A DNA stretch of 64,000 bases, from assembly GCF_902506605.1 (NCBI RefSeq), contig NZ_LR733979.1:2154008-2218007 (forward strand). The letters run 5' to 3'. Each line of letters starts with the position of its first letter. Positions within the stretch are counted from its first letter, which is position 1. Below the pieces are notes generated by a model. That model was not told the DNA's origin. It did no database searches and was given only the letters and a program-made list of their open reading frames with translations. Of the stretch, positions 15,137 to 23,690 are shown piece by piece. Source of the stretch: Sphingomonas sp. AX6. GTDB lineage: Bacteria; Pseudomonadota; Alphaproteobacteria; Sphingomonadales; Sphingomonadaceae. A program made the position numbers and the translations under genes.

Positions 15137-15457
15137 TCAGTTGGCCGGGCCGCGCAGCTGTTCGATCTCGCGATCGAGCAGATGGCTGCTGTCGGTGACG
15201 ATGCGTTCGACATTGGCGAGGCGATCCTTGACCGAACCGAGTTCGGCGCGGAGCTGGGCGTTTTCCTGGCTGAGCAGTTTGACCCGCTCCAGCGTTTCGC
15301 CGCTGTTCTTCGGATAGACTGCCTGACCCCAGGCACCGTCGAGCGGATAGCCGTTCTTGATCCGCATCCAGGTGGTGAGCACCCAGCCGACCATCCCGGC
15401 CACGCCGACGATCGCGACCATCGGTCCGATCACCTGCAGAATTGCGACTTTTTCCAT
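15137..15457 (-). CDS. Small psp-operon PspB-like membrane protein 2
   Basis: 106 residues. Membrane helix at about 7-30, then WMRIKNGYPLDGAWG, which closely parallels WIRAKHGYPIENEW of the next upstream gene product at 15481. These two are therefore clear paralogs. A coiled coil from residue 52 includes LSQENAQLRAELGSVKDRL and ends in VERIVTD...REIEQLR. Good purine-rich ribosome site (GGAACCGAGACG) before the ATG. Function not recognised beyond psp context. Confidence 0.7.
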   Translation of the reverse strand: MEKVAILQVIGPMVAIVGVAGMVGWVLTTWMRIKNGYPLDGAWGQAVYPKNSGETLERVKLLSQENAQLRAELGSVKDRLANVERIVTDSSHLLDREIEQLRGPAN

Positions 15458-15480
15458 CGTCTCGGTTCCTTACTTGCGGC

Positions 15481-15771
15481 TCAGCGCAGTTCGTCGATTT
15501 CGCGCGCGGTGCGGGCTGCCGGATCGGTGGCGATGCGCTCCAGCACTGCGATGCGTTCTTCGAGGCGCGTCACCTTACCGTGTAGTTTCTCGTTCTCGCT
15601 GGTCAGCAGACCCACTTTGCGTTCGGCCTCCGGATCGTTGCGGGTGACGCTGCCAACCCATTCGTTTTCGATCGGATACCCGTGCTTGGCGCGGATCCAG
15701 GTGCTGATCAGCCAGCCACCCGTGCAGACCGCAATGATGGCGATGACGAAGGCGGGTCCACCGAAACTCAT
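15481..15771 (-). CDS. Small psp-operon PspB-like membrane protein 1
   Basis: 96 residues. Membrane helix about 5-25, then WIRAKHGYPIENEW (paralogous to the product at 15137), then a coiled coil with LTSENEKLHGKVTRLEERIAVLERIATD and the tail AREIDELR. It directly follows pspC. Duplication from a pspB-like ancestor, with retention of the coil register, is the simplest reading. Confidence 0.7.
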   Translation of the reverse strand: MSFGGPAFVIAIIAVCTGGWLISTWIRAKHGYPIENEWVGSVTRNDPEAERKVGLLTSENEKLHGKVTRLEERIAVLERIATDPAARTAREIDELR

Positions 15772-15803
15772 CTCAAACTCCTCCCTTTATGCTTCCGTGC
15801 TTT

Positions 15804-16181
15804 TCAGCGCAGGCGCTCGATCTCGTCGGCGAGCTGGGTGTTGCGGCTGGTGTAGAAGGTTTCCATGTTCGCCAGCCGACGGTCGATGTCGCGTAGTTTC
15901 GAGCGTACTTCCGCGGTGGTGCGCTTCGGGTTCGACCGGGTGCGCTGCCAGAACTTCTCGTCCTCTTCGTTCTCATAGAGGCCGATCGGCTTTTTTGGCG
16001 CGATCAATCCGGTGGCGACATAGGCGATCAGCATGGCGCCCTGGGTGAAGACAGTCAGCATGACCATGCCGACGCGAACCAGCGTCAGGTCGACACCCGT
16101 GTAATCGGCAATCCCGGCGCAGACGCCCATCCACTTGGCATTCTGTTTGTCGAGGTAGAATTTGGTGCGGGTCGCGGACAT
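15804..16181 (-). CDS. pspC: Phage shock protein C (PspC)
   Basis: 125 residues from the ATG at 16181 (GGAGGAG upstream). The PspC domain is evident in FYLDKQNAKWMGVCAGIADYTGVDLTLVRV, followed by a membrane helix (about 38-60). The C-terminus is a coiled coil ending in LADEIERLR, the same tail as the downstream small proteins. PspC is an inner membrane stress sensor that, with PspB, releases PspF from PspA when the membrane is damaged (established in enterobacteria). It lies one base after pspB. Confidence 0.9.
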   Translation of the reverse strand: MSATRTKFYLDKQNAKWMGVCAGIADYTGVDLTLVRVGMVMLTVFTQGAMLIAYVATGLIAPKKPIGLYENEEDEKFWQRTRSNPKRTTAEVRSKLRDIDRRLANMETFYTSRNTQLADEIERLR

Positions 16182-16182
16182 G

Positions 16183-16455
16183 TCAGCTCCTCCGGGTATA
16201 GTCGAGTTCGGGGCGGGTCGGCGTCGATCCGACCTGGGCACGGAAATCGGGGTTGTCGGCAGCAACGATGCGTTCGATCGTGTCGAGGCGGTCGTCGAGG
16301 CGGCGGGCCATCTGGTGCAGCTCGTCGAGCAACTGCTCGTCCTCGCCGGTCATCGAGGGTGCCTGCTTCCACTTGGTGATGTAGTGGAAGATCACCCAGG
16401 GGAGGCCGATGAACAGCATCCCGACGATGACGATGGGAAGAAAAACGTCTTCCAT
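16183..16455 (-). CDS. pspB: Phage shock protein B (PspB)
   Basis: 90 residues. Membrane helix 5-24, then HYITKWKQAP, and an amphipathic helix with LLDELHQMARRLDDRLDTIERIV. That is the standard PspB form, with the usual order pspA-pspB-pspC. PspB works with PspC at the inner membrane to signal envelope stress. It begins 4 bases after the pspA stop. Confidence 0.9.
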   Translation of the reverse strand: MEDVFLPIVIVGMLFIGLPWVIFHYITKWKQAPSMTGEDEQLLDELHQMARRLDDRLDTIERIVAADNPDFRAQVGSTPTRPELDYTRRS

Positions 16456-16459
16456 GCGC

Positions 16460-17128
16460 TCAGCCCTCCTTGTTCATGCGCGCCTTGAGCGCCTGAAGTT
16501 CGGCATCGACCTTTTCAGACGCGTTCAGCTCGGCGATTTCCTCTTCGAGCGTCTTGGGCGGAGCGCCCAGCGATAGCGCGTCGGCGCGGCCTTCGGCGAA
16601 ATCGACGCGGCGTTCGAGGACATCGAAACGGCTGAACGCATCCTCGGTCTTCGCGCCGCCCAATACTTCGCGCATCCGGAAGCGGTTGTTCGCCGATTCC
16701 AGTCGGGTATTGATCGAATTCTGGCGAGTGCGCGCTTCCGACAACTTCTTTTGAAGCTTGGCGATGTCGCCTTCGGATGCACGCAGCGCATCGTCGAGCA
16801 CCAGAATTTCGGCGGTAAGCTGATCGGCCATGTCGGCGGCTTTCTGACGCTCGATCAAGGCAGCCTTGGCCAGATCCTCGCGGTCCTTCGACAGCGCCAG
16901 TTCGGCCTTTTCGGTCCAGCTTTCCTGAAGTTTTTCGAGCTTCGCGATGTGGCGACGCATTTCCTTCTGGTCGGCGATAGTGCGCGCAGCGGATGCGCGG
17001 ACCTCGACCAGGGTTTCCTCCATTTCGAGGATGATCATGCGGATCATCTTTGCCGGATCTTCCGCCTTGTCGAGCAAGTCGGTCATGTTGGCGGCGATGA
17101 TGTCGCGGGTTCGCGAGAAAATGCCCAT
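16460..17128 (-). CDS. pspA: Phage shock protein A (PspA/ESCRT-III-like)
   Basis: 222 residues, nearly all predicted long coiled-coil helix. The N-terminus MGIFSRTRDIIAANMTDLLDKAEDPAKMIRMIILEME is the canonical PspA amphipathic membrane-binding start. PspA binds and blocks PspF in unstressed cells and polymerises on damaged inner membrane (established). It is the first gene of a nine-gene run ending at 14147, transcribed from a sigma-54 promoter at 17307-17323. The leader of about 170 bases is strongly structured. Confidence 0.95.
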   Translation of the reverse strand: MGIFSRTRDIIAANMTDLLDKAEDPAKMIRMIILEMEETLVEVRASAARTIADQKEMRRHIAKLEKLQESWTEKAELALSKDREDLAKAALIERQKAADMADQLTAEILVLDDALRASEGDIAKLQKKLSEARTRQNSINTRLESANNRFRMREVLGGAKTEDAFSRFDVLERRVDFAEGRADALSLGAPPKTLEEEIAELNASEKVDAELQALKARMNKEG

Positions 17129-17167
17129 TTGAAGTCAACTCCTTCGTGCGAAACGCATTTTTACAAA

Positions 17168-17228
17168 ATGGCCGGGGTGGGATGGGGCGTCCTGCCCCGG
17201 CCATGTCGCCATTCCATCCGGCGGATGG
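17168..17228 (-). promoter_or_regulatory. Structured 5' leader of the psp operon
   Basis: Two inverted repeats lie between the sigma-54 promoter and pspA: a 10-bp stem (17168-17177 with 17195-17204) and a 7-bp near-palindrome (17214-17220 with 17222-17228). Both would be in the 5' untranslated mRNA. Neither has a T-run in the minus direction. They could affect mRNA stability or early elongation. Confidence 0.4.
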
Positions 17229-17306
17229 TCAAGCTGTCTTTCCCTGAACGTCAGGTTCTCCCTGAACCCTTGTTTCCACCGCTGATCGGGTGGTTGCGCT
17301 TAGCAT

Positions 17307-17323
17307 TGCAGGGGGCGTGCCAA
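17307..17323 (-). promoter_or_regulatory. Sigma-54 promoter of the psp operon
   Basis: Minus strand TTGGCACGCCCCCTGCA contains the -24 GG (17321-17320) and -12 GC (17309-17308) separated by exactly 10 bases, matching the TGGCACG-N4-TTGC consensus closely. It points toward pspA, and the PspF gene, a sigma-54 activator, diverges from 17412. About 90 bases upstream of the promoter remain for PspF binding sites. Confidence 0.85.
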
Positions 17324-17411
17324 TTTGCGGTTTGCCCATTTCGCGGGGGTTTCATTCATCGCAGTGAAATGTGGCTTGCCAAGTGTTGGGAAAATACGCC
17401 AACCCTTACGC

Positions 17412-18458
17412 ATGGAACGCACGACCCAGGTTATCGGCCAATCCTCGGCCTTTCTCGACACGCTGGAACGCGCCAGCCGTGCCGCCGCGCTCGACCGCCC
17501 TGTGCTGGTCATCGGCGAGCGTGGGACGGGCAAGGAGTTGGTGGCGGAACGCCTGCACCGACTGTCCCCGCGCTGGGACCAGCCGTTGGTCATCATGAAC
17601 TGCGCGGCCTTGCCCGAAACACTGATCGAAGCCGAATTGTTCGGGCATGAGGCAGGCGCGTTCACCGGCGCGACGCGGGCGCGGGCAGGGCGGTTCGAGG
17701 AGGCGGACAAGGGGACGTTGTTCCTTGACGAACTCGGCACCTTGTCGATGGCGGCGCAGGACCGGTTGCTGCGCGCGGTCGAATATGGAGAGATTACGCG
17801 GATCGGCTCGTCGCGGCCGATACGGGTCGATGTGCGGATCGTGGCGGCGACCAACGAGCATTTGCCCGACAAGGTCGACCGGCACCAGTTTCGCGCCGAT
17901 CTGCTCGACCGGTTGAGTTTCGAGGTGGTGACGATCCCGCCGCTGCGCGCGCGACCCGGCGACGTGATGGTGCTGGCCGAACATTTCGGGCGGCGGATGG
18001 CATCCGAGATCGGCTGGGACGACTGGCCGGGGTTCGGCCCGGAGGCGACCGACGCGCTGACCCAATATCGCTGGCCGGGCAATGTGCGCGAACTGCGCAA
18101 CGTGGTCGAGCGCGCAGTCTATCGCTGGGAACGCGATGGGCCGATCGAGCAGATCGAGATCGACCCGTTCGATTCACCCTATCGCCCGCGGGGCAGGGGG
18201 GCGGGGTCGATGAACGCGCAGCGTCGGGATCAGGCGGCGGCGGAACCGGTCGAGGCCGAAGCGCCGGTGGCGGTGGACGCTGTGCCCGTGCTCGACGGCG
18301 CCGATTTCAAAACGCGGGTATCGCAATTCGAAAAGACGCTGCTCCAGCGCGCAATGGCGGAGCACCGCTTCAACCAGCGCGCGACCGCGGACGGGCTGGG
18401 CCTAACCTATGACCAGTTGCGCCATGCGCTGAGGCGGCACGGAATGCTGGGAAACTGA
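17412..18458 (+). CDS. pspF: Sigma-54-dependent activator PspF
   Basis: 348 residues from the ATG at 17412. The AAA+ domain starts almost at the N-terminus with no sensory domain, typical of PspF. Walker A is GERGTGKELVAERL, GAFTGA is the sigma-54 contact loop, and the sensor region RWPGNVRELRNVVERA follows. A Fis-type helix-turn-helix (NQRATADGLGLTYDQLRHALRR) closes the protein. A longer Ala/Glu/Pro linker (about 255-300) separates the domains. It should drive the divergent psp operon and be inhibited by PspA. The upstream in-frame extension is rejected because it crosses the operator region. Confidence 0.95.
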   Translation: MERTTQVIGQSSAFLDTLERASRAAALDRPVLVIGERGTGKELVAERLHRLSPRWDQPLVIMNCAALPETLIEAELFGHEAGAFTGATRARAGRFEEADKGTLFLDELGTLSMAAQDRLLRAVEYGEITRIGSSRPIRVDVRIVAATNEHLPDKVDRHQFRADLLDRLSFEVVTIPPLRARPGDVMVLAEHFGRRMASEIGWDDWPGFGPEATDALTQYRWPGNVRELRNVVERAVYRWERDGPIEQIEIDPFDSPYRPRGRGAGSMNAQRRDQAAAEPVEAEAPVAVDAVPVLDGADFKTRVSQFEKTLLQRAMAEHRFNQRATADGLGLTYDQLRHALRRHGMLGN

Positions 18459-18539
18459 ACATGGGGCAGGCTGGCTCGCAGTAAACCCGGCCTTAACCCT
18501 TGATCGCCATGGTCCGCAGCCGGGGAGCCGCGGGACCAG

Positions 18540-20858
18540 ATGGACGATCTGCTACAGGAATTCATTGCCGAGACGCGCGAGACGCTAGAGGCGTTGTCGG
18601 GCGAGATCGTCGCGTGGGAAGCCACGCCCGACGACCGCGGGCGGCTCGATGCGATTTTTCGCTTCGTCCATACGGTGAAGGGAAGCTGCGGCTTCCTGGA
18701 CCTGCCGCGGCTCGCAAAACTCTCCCATGCTGCCGAAGACGTACTGGCGCAGGTGCGCGACGGCGAACGTCGCCCGGACAAGGCGCTGGTCAACGCGGTG
18801 CTCGCGATCGTCGATCGCATCGGCGAAATCGTCGAGGCCATCGACACTGGAACGGCGCTGGCCGATTCGGGCGAAGAATTGCTGATCGCGGCGCTCGCCG
18901 AGGGCGCTGCCGGTCCGACGCCCGCGCCGCACGCCATGGCGGTCGCCCAGCGCGCACCATCGCGCAGCGTGCGCCTGTCGGTCGATCTGCTCGACCGGAT
19001 GATGGGCGGCATGTCGGACATGGTGCTGGCGCGCAACGAACTCTCCCGGCGCTTGCGAGAACATGATGTCGACCCTGCGGTCGAAGCCGCGCTGGAACGC
19101 ATGTCGGCGACCGTCTCCGACCTCCGCGACACCGTAACCCGCACGCGGATGCAGAAACTCGATGCGTTGTTTTCCGCGTTGCCCCGTATGGTGCGCGATA
19201 CCGCCGCCGAACTCGGCAAGTCGGTAACGCTGGCGGTCGAGGGCGCCGATGTCGAACTCGATCGCGAAATGATCGAGGTGATGCGCGATCCGTTGGTCCA
19301 CATCATCCGCAACGCGATCGACCACGGGCTTGAGGCACCTGAAGAGCGTGTGAAGGCCGGCAAGCGTCCCAACGGGCGGCTGGTCGTCTCGGCGCGCCAG
19401 TCGGGCAATCAGATCATCATTGAAATCGCCGACGACGGACGCGGGATCGACGTCGAGCGCGTGATTGCCAAGCTCGCGGGCCAGGGCCGCGACGCCAAGG
19501 AGCTGCGCGCGCTGCCCGACAAGGCCAAGCTGGGCCTGATCTTCGAACCCGGGCTGACCACCAAGGATGCGGTCACCGCGATCTCCGGGCGCGGGGTCGG
19601 CATGGACGTGGTGCGATCGTCGATCGACCAGATCGGTGGGCGGCTCGACATGGACAACCGGCCCGGACAAGGCCTGTCGATCGCGATCCACGTGCCGCTG
19701 ACCCTGTCGATCATGCCGACCATCGTCGTCGAAGTGCGTGGCCATCACTTCGCGATCGCGCGCCAGGCGATCGAGGAGATCGTCTCGTCGGGCGGAGACG
19801 CCATTCGCATCGACCGGCTGGGCAGTGCTACTGTCGCAACGGTGCGCGACCGGCGTCTGCCACTGATCGATCTGGCCGGATTGCTGGACCTTTCCGACGG
19901 TGCGGCCAGCCATGGCTCCCAGATGCTGGTGATCGTCAATCTGGGCAATGGAAGCTGCGCCATCGCGGTCGACGGGGTCATCGACAACGAGGAACTGGTT
20001 ATCAAGCCTGCCGCGCCTGCGGTGATGGCGGCGGGCATCTATGCCGGGCAAACCTTGCCCGACAGCGGATTGCCGATGCTGCTGCTCGATTGCGCGGGCG
20101 TGGCGAGCGCGGCAGGGCTGCGGTTCGACCGTGACATCTTCGTCGGCGAGGACGAAGCGGAGGCGATCGACGAGGAACCGGCGGTCCCTATGCTGTTGTT
20201 CGATGATCTCGACCGCAGGCGGCGCGCCGTGCCGCTGGCCGCGATCGACCGGATCGAACAGGCGTTGCCCGAACAGATTCAACGATCGGGCGGGCGGCTT
20301 CGCCTCTCGATCGACGGCGAACTCGTGCCGCTGTTCGCGACCGGCGACACGGTGCCCAGCGGCAGCCTGTCGGTGCTTCGCCTGTCGGACGGCGCGATCG
20401 ATTGCGCCTATGCCGTCATCGAGGCGATCGACATCGTCGATTATCGCGGTCGCATCGTCGCGGCCGAATCGGATGGCGCAATCGCCGGCGTCGCGCTGAT
20501 CGGGGAGGATCCGGTTGAGGTGATCGACACCCACTGGATATTGTCCGAACTCAGCCACGCCCAACGCGATGCCGATGCATCGCCGCTATGCCTGATCGCA
20601 GGCGGTGACGAGGCTTGGGCGCGGACGTTCCTGCGTCCGATGCTGGAGCGTGCGGGTTACCGCGTCGCGACCGAAGCCCGAACGGGCGAGCGTCCCGCGC
20701 TGGTGCTGGCCACCGACGATACGATCGAATTGCCCGACATGGGCGTGCCGGTGATCCGGCTGGCGTCCGCGCCGGGCGCCGCGGGCAGCATCTATCGCTA
20801 CGACCGGGCGGGTCTCGCCGCTGCGCTCAAGGCCCATGCCGTCAAGGGAGCCGCGTAA
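18540..20858 (+). CDS. cheA: Chemotaxis histidine kinase CheA with extra CheW-like and receiver-like C-terminus
   Basis: 772 residues. The HPt domain comes first, with phospho-acceptor His44 (FVHTVKGSCGF), and no P2 CheY-binding domain is evident. Then come the dimerisation helices (about 140-200), the HATPase with HIIRNAIDHGLE, DDGRGID and GRGVGMDVV boxes, and a CheW domain (about 390-520). After these lies a second CheW-like segment (about 540-670, LLFDDLDRRRRAVPLAAIDRIE). The final 85 residues resemble a receiver (LCLIAGGDEAWARTFLRPMLERAGY) but the phospho-acceptor site reads LVLATDD and the conserved Lys is missing. It heads cheAWYBR, with the cheW ATG overlapping its stop. Confidence 0.9.
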   Translation: MDDLLQEFIAETRETLEALSGEIVAWEATPDDRGRLDAIFRFVHTVKGSCGFLDLPRLAKLSHAAEDVLAQVRDGERRPDKALVNAVLAIVDRIGEIVEAIDTGTALADSGEELLIAALAEGAAGPTPAPHAMAVAQRAPSRSVRLSVDLLDRMMGGMSDMVLARNELSRRLREHDVDPAVEAALERMSATVSDLRDTVTRTRMQKLDALFSALPRMVRDTAAELGKSVTLAVEGADVELDREMIEVMRDPLVHIIRNAIDHGLEAPEERVKAGKRPNGRLVVSARQSGNQIIIEIADDGRGIDVERVIAKLAGQGRDAKELRALPDKAKLGLIFEPGLTTKDAVTAISGRGVGMDVVRSSIDQIGGRLDMDNRPGQGLSIAIHVPLTLSIMPTIVVEVRGHHFAIARQAIEEIVSSGGDAIRIDRLGSATVATVRDRRLPLIDLAGLLDLSDGAASHGSQMLVIVNLGNGSCAIAVDGVIDNEELVIKPAAPAVMAAGIYAGQTLPDSGLPMLLLDCAGVASAAGLRFDRDIFVGEDEAEAIDEEPAVPMLLFDDLDRRRRAVPLAAIDRIEQALPEQIQRSGGRLRLSIDGELVPLFATGDTVPSGSLSVLRLSDGAIDCAYAVIEAIDIVDYRGRIVAAESDGAIAGVALIGEDPVEVIDTHWILSELSHAQRDADASPLCLIAGGDEAWARTFLRPMLERAGYRVATEARTGERPALVLATDDTIELPDMGVPVIRLASAPGAAGSIYRYDRAGLAAALKAHAVKGAA

Positions 20859-21289
20859 TGGCCGAACTGTTCCTGATTGCCGAGCTGGCGGGTCGTCGCG
20901 TCGCGTTCCCGTCTGCCGATGTCGAATCGGTGGTCGATGTGGGGCAAGTGGTGCCGGTCCCGCGTGTCGCGCCCGAAGTGGCGGGTGTCGCGGCACTCCG
21001 CAGTCGCGTCGTCACGGTGATCGACAGCCGCGTCGCACTGGGGATGCCCGCCGACGGACGCACCCGCAAACGCGCAGTCGTCGCGGGGGTGGACGGCCAC
21101 AGCTATGCCCTGCTGGTCGATGCGCTGGACGACGTCACCCCGCTCGAATGTTTGAGCATGGGCAGCGGCGTTGCGCTGGAGCCGAAATGGCGCCGCGCGG
21201 TGTGCGGCCTGGTCGAGCGCGACGGCGAACCGATCCCGGTGCTGCGTCCCGCCGCGCTGGTGCCGGGTTCTGCGCCTGCGCTGGATTAA
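20858..21289 (+). CDS. cheW: Chemotaxis coupling protein CheW
   Basis: 143 residues; TAATG overlap with cheA. CheW fold features include an N-terminal LFLIAELAGRRVAFPSADVESVVDVGQVVPVPR, then GVAALRSRVVTVIDSRVALG, and a C-terminal domain with YALLVDALDDVTPLE. It couples receptors to CheA. An in-frame upstream extension in another frame of cheA is not a plausible start. Slightly shorter than enterobacterial CheW. Confidence 0.9.
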   Translation: MAELFLIAELAGRRVAFPSADVESVVDVGQVVPVPRVAPEVAGVAALRSRVVTVIDSRVALGMPADGRTRKRAVVAGVDGHSYALLVDALDDVTPLECLSMGSGVALEPKWRRAVCGLVERDGEPIPVLRPAALVPGSAPALD

Positions 21290-21356
21290 CGGGACGCTTA
21301 CGAAATTCTGTCAGGCATGGGCCTGGGTCCAATGCCTTAATGGGGGCGAGTAGTTC

Positions 21357-21722
21357 ATGAAATCCTGTCTGGTGGTCGATGATTCGAAAGTCATCCGCAA
21401 GGTCGCGCGACATATTCTTGAGACGCTCGATTATTCGGTGCGCGAAGCAGGCGACGGTCGCGAGGCGCTGGATGCGTGCATCGCAGAGACGCCCGACATC
21501 ATCCTGCTCGACTGGAACATGCCGGTAATGAACGGGATGGATTTCCTGCGCGCGCTGCGGGAGACCGATCTGCCGAAGCGACCCAAGGTCGTATTCTGCA
21601 CCACCGAAAACGGCATGGCCTACATCCGCGCCGCGATCGAAGCGGGTGCGGACGAATATGTCATGAAGCCGTTCGACCGCGAAACCATTGAGAGCAAGCT
21701 CCAGATCGTCGGGATGGCGTAA
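21357..21722 (+). CDS. cheY: Response regulator CheY
   Basis: 121 residues, a single receiver domain. Acidic pocket VVDDSKVIRKV, phospho-acceptor Asp in LLDWNMPVMNG, switch Thr in FCTTENG and the conserved Lys in YVMKPFD are all present. It should carry the output of the upstream CheA to a motor or another effector. Ribosome site GGGGGCGAG precedes the ATG. Confidence 0.95.
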   Translation: MKSCLVVDDSKVIRKVARHILETLDYSVREAGDGREALDACIAETPDIILLDWNMPVMNGMDFLRALRETDLPKRPKVVFCTTENGMAYIRAAIEAGADEYVMKPFDRETIESKLQIVGMA

Positions 21723-21728
21723 CCAGCC

Positions 21729-22793
21729 ATGTCCGCGGTTGCCCTGAAATCCGGCGAGCCCGTGACATCGCAGCGGCGTCCACGGGTGCTGATCGTCGAT
21801 GACAGCTCGGTCGCTCGCGCTGTGATCGAACGCATCGTCGGCGAATCGGGTCGGTTCGATGTGGCAGCCGCATTGCCCGATGCAGCGACCGCATTATCCT
21901 GGCTGACGAATGAGCGCGTCGATGTGATGCTGCTAGATATCGACATGCCGGGAATCGATGGGCTGACCGCGTTACCCGACCTGATCGAAGCGGGCGGGAA
22001 TGCGCGCGTAATCGTCGTCTCGTCATCAGCGCATGATGGCCAGGCGGCAAGCATTCAGGCGCTGGCGCTGGGTGCCGCCGACACGATGGTAAAACCCGTC
22101 GCAGGCAGCCTTGCGGGCCATTTTTCGCGCACGTTGATCGAGCGACTGACGCGGTTGGTCGACATGTCCGAACGCAGCGACGCCATGGTGGTCGAACCGC
22201 TGCCGTCCAAGCCGTTCGGAAAGGTCGATCTGCTGGCGATCGGCGCATCGACGGGCGGCATTCACGCGCTGGGCCAATTGCTTCGCGCGTTGCCGCGCAG
22301 TTTCGACGCGCCGATCCTGATCACCCAGCATCTGCCCGCGACCTTCATGCCCTATTTTGCGGCACAGGTGGCGGTGCTTGCCGGACGACCCTGCGACGTC
22401 GCCGCCGAACATATGCGTATCCGCCCCGGTCGCGCGATCATTGCGCCGGGCGACGCGCATATCCGGGTGGTCAAGACCAGCGACGGCGCGGCGATCCGGC
22501 TCGACCGGGACAAGGCGGTCAGCGGCTGTATGCCGTCGGTCGATCCGATGTTCGATTCGATCGCGCGCGTATTCGGCGACCGGGCGTGCGGCGTGGTGCT
22601 GAGCGGGATGGGACGCGACGGACTGGACGGCGCACGTGCGCTGTCGAAAGCAGGGGGACTGGTCGTGGCGCAGGACAAGGCGACATCGGTCGTATGGGGC
22701 ATGCCCGGCGCCGTCGCGCAGGCTGGCGTCGCTCGTGCGGTGCTGCCGCCCGAAGTGATCGGGCGACTATTGGCGGCGGGGGCGAGCGCATGA
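21729..22793 (+). CDS. cheB: Protein-glutamate methylesterase/deamidase CheB
   Basis: 354 residues. N-terminal receiver (LIVDDSSVARAV; Asp in LLDIDMPGIDG; KPV), then the methylesterase domain with its Ser-His-Asp triad in IGASTGGIHAL, ITQHLPATFM and GMGRDGLDGA. It removes methyl groups from, and deamidates, chemoreceptors for adaptation. It starts 6 bases after cheY, and its stop overlaps the cheR ATG. Confidence 0.95.
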   Translation: MSAVALKSGEPVTSQRRPRVLIVDDSSVARAVIERIVGESGRFDVAAALPDAATALSWLTNERVDVMLLDIDMPGIDGLTALPDLIEAGGNARVIVVSSSAHDGQAASIQALALGAADTMVKPVAGSLAGHFSRTLIERLTRLVDMSERSDAMVVEPLPSKPFGKVDLLAIGASTGGIHALGQLLRALPRSFDAPILITQHLPATFMPYFAAQVAVLAGRPCDVAAEHMRIRPGRAIIAPGDAHIRVVKTSDGAAIRLDRDKAVSGCMPSVDPMFDSIARVFGDRACGVVLSGMGRDGLDGARALSKAGGLVVAQDKATSVVWGMPGAVAQAGVARAVLPPEVIGRLLAAGASA

Positions 22794-23632
22794 GCTATCA
22801 GGCACCGATGTCACAGGCCGCCGGTCCCGCGTCGCGATCGATCGAGGTGATCGCGACGACGCTGGAGGCGCATACCGGCCAGCGTATCGCGCAGAACCGG
22901 ATGTGGCGCGTCGAAACATCGCTGAAACCGTTGCTTCGCGATCATGGATTATGCTCGCTCGACGCGCTGGCCAATCGGCTGGCGGAGGGGCGCGACACGC
23001 GGCTGATCGGCCAGGTGATCGACGCGCTGCTCAATCAGGAAACCAGTTTTTTTCGCGATGGCGGCGTGCTGGAAGAAGCGGTGGACGCGGTGTTGGCGAT
23101 GGAGTTCGGCACCGTGCGCAGGCGCGCGCGCATCTGGTCGGCAGGTTGTTCGACGGGGCAGGAGCCATTGTCGCTCGCGATTCTGTTGTCGGAACGGCTG
23201 TCGCAGAAATCGGGCATATTTCCCGAAATCAGCGCCACCGACGTGTCCGAATCGGCAATCGCCCGCGCACAGGCAGGCCGCTATTCGCAGTTCGAGATCC
23301 AGCGCGGAATGCCGATCCGGCGCATGATCACCTGGTTCGACAGCGCCGACGAGGTGTGGAGCGCGAAGGCGGAACTGATCCGGCGCATCACGTATCGCCG
23401 CGCCAGCCTGCTGGATGCGCCCGCGCCGATTGGCCAGTTCGACCTGATCCTGTGCCGCAACGTGCTGTTCTATTTCTCCGCCGAAGTGCGCGCGCGTGCC
23501 TTTGCCCGAATCGCCGAGGCACTGCGGCCCGGCGGGTTGCTGGTGCTGGGGGCGGGAGAGACGGTGATCGGGCAGACCAAGCTGCTCAAGCCATCGGTCG
23601 CACATCGCGGCTTTTACGAGCGCGCCGACTGA
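22790..23632 (+). CDS. cheR: Chemoreceptor methyltransferase CheR
   Basis: 280 residues from the ATG overlapping the cheB stop (ATGA). Family motifs are NQETSFFRD in the N-terminal domain, AGCSTGQEPLSLAI for S-adenosylmethionine binding, SATDVSESAIARA, and LCRNVLFYF. It methylates receptor glutamates, opposing CheB. No methyl-accepting receptor gene occurs in the window, so receptors must be encoded elsewhere. Confidence 0.95.
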   Translation: MSYQAPMSQAAGPASRSIEVIATTLEAHTGQRIAQNRMWRVETSLKPLLRDHGLCSLDALANRLAEGRDTRLIGQVIDALLNQETSFFRDGGVLEEAVDAVLAMEFGTVRRRARIWSAGCSTGQEPLSLAILLSERLSQKSGIFPEISATDVSESAIARAQAGRYSQFEIQRGMPIRRMITWFDSADEVWSAKAELIRRITYRRASLLDAPAPIGQFDLILCRNVLFYFSAEVRARAFARIAEALRPGGLLVLGAGETVIGQTKLLKPSVAHRGFYERAD

Positions 23633-23690
23633 TTGAAATCGCGGGCCAAAACTCGCAAGGATAAGCGCGACCTGTTGTACGGGACCGCTT

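Noticed and set aside
18585-20564. Long minus-strand open frame opposite cheA (659 codons)
   Set aside because: It mirrors cheA codon structure on the opposite strand, has no recognisable domain and no ribosome site. High GC content makes such antisense frames common.
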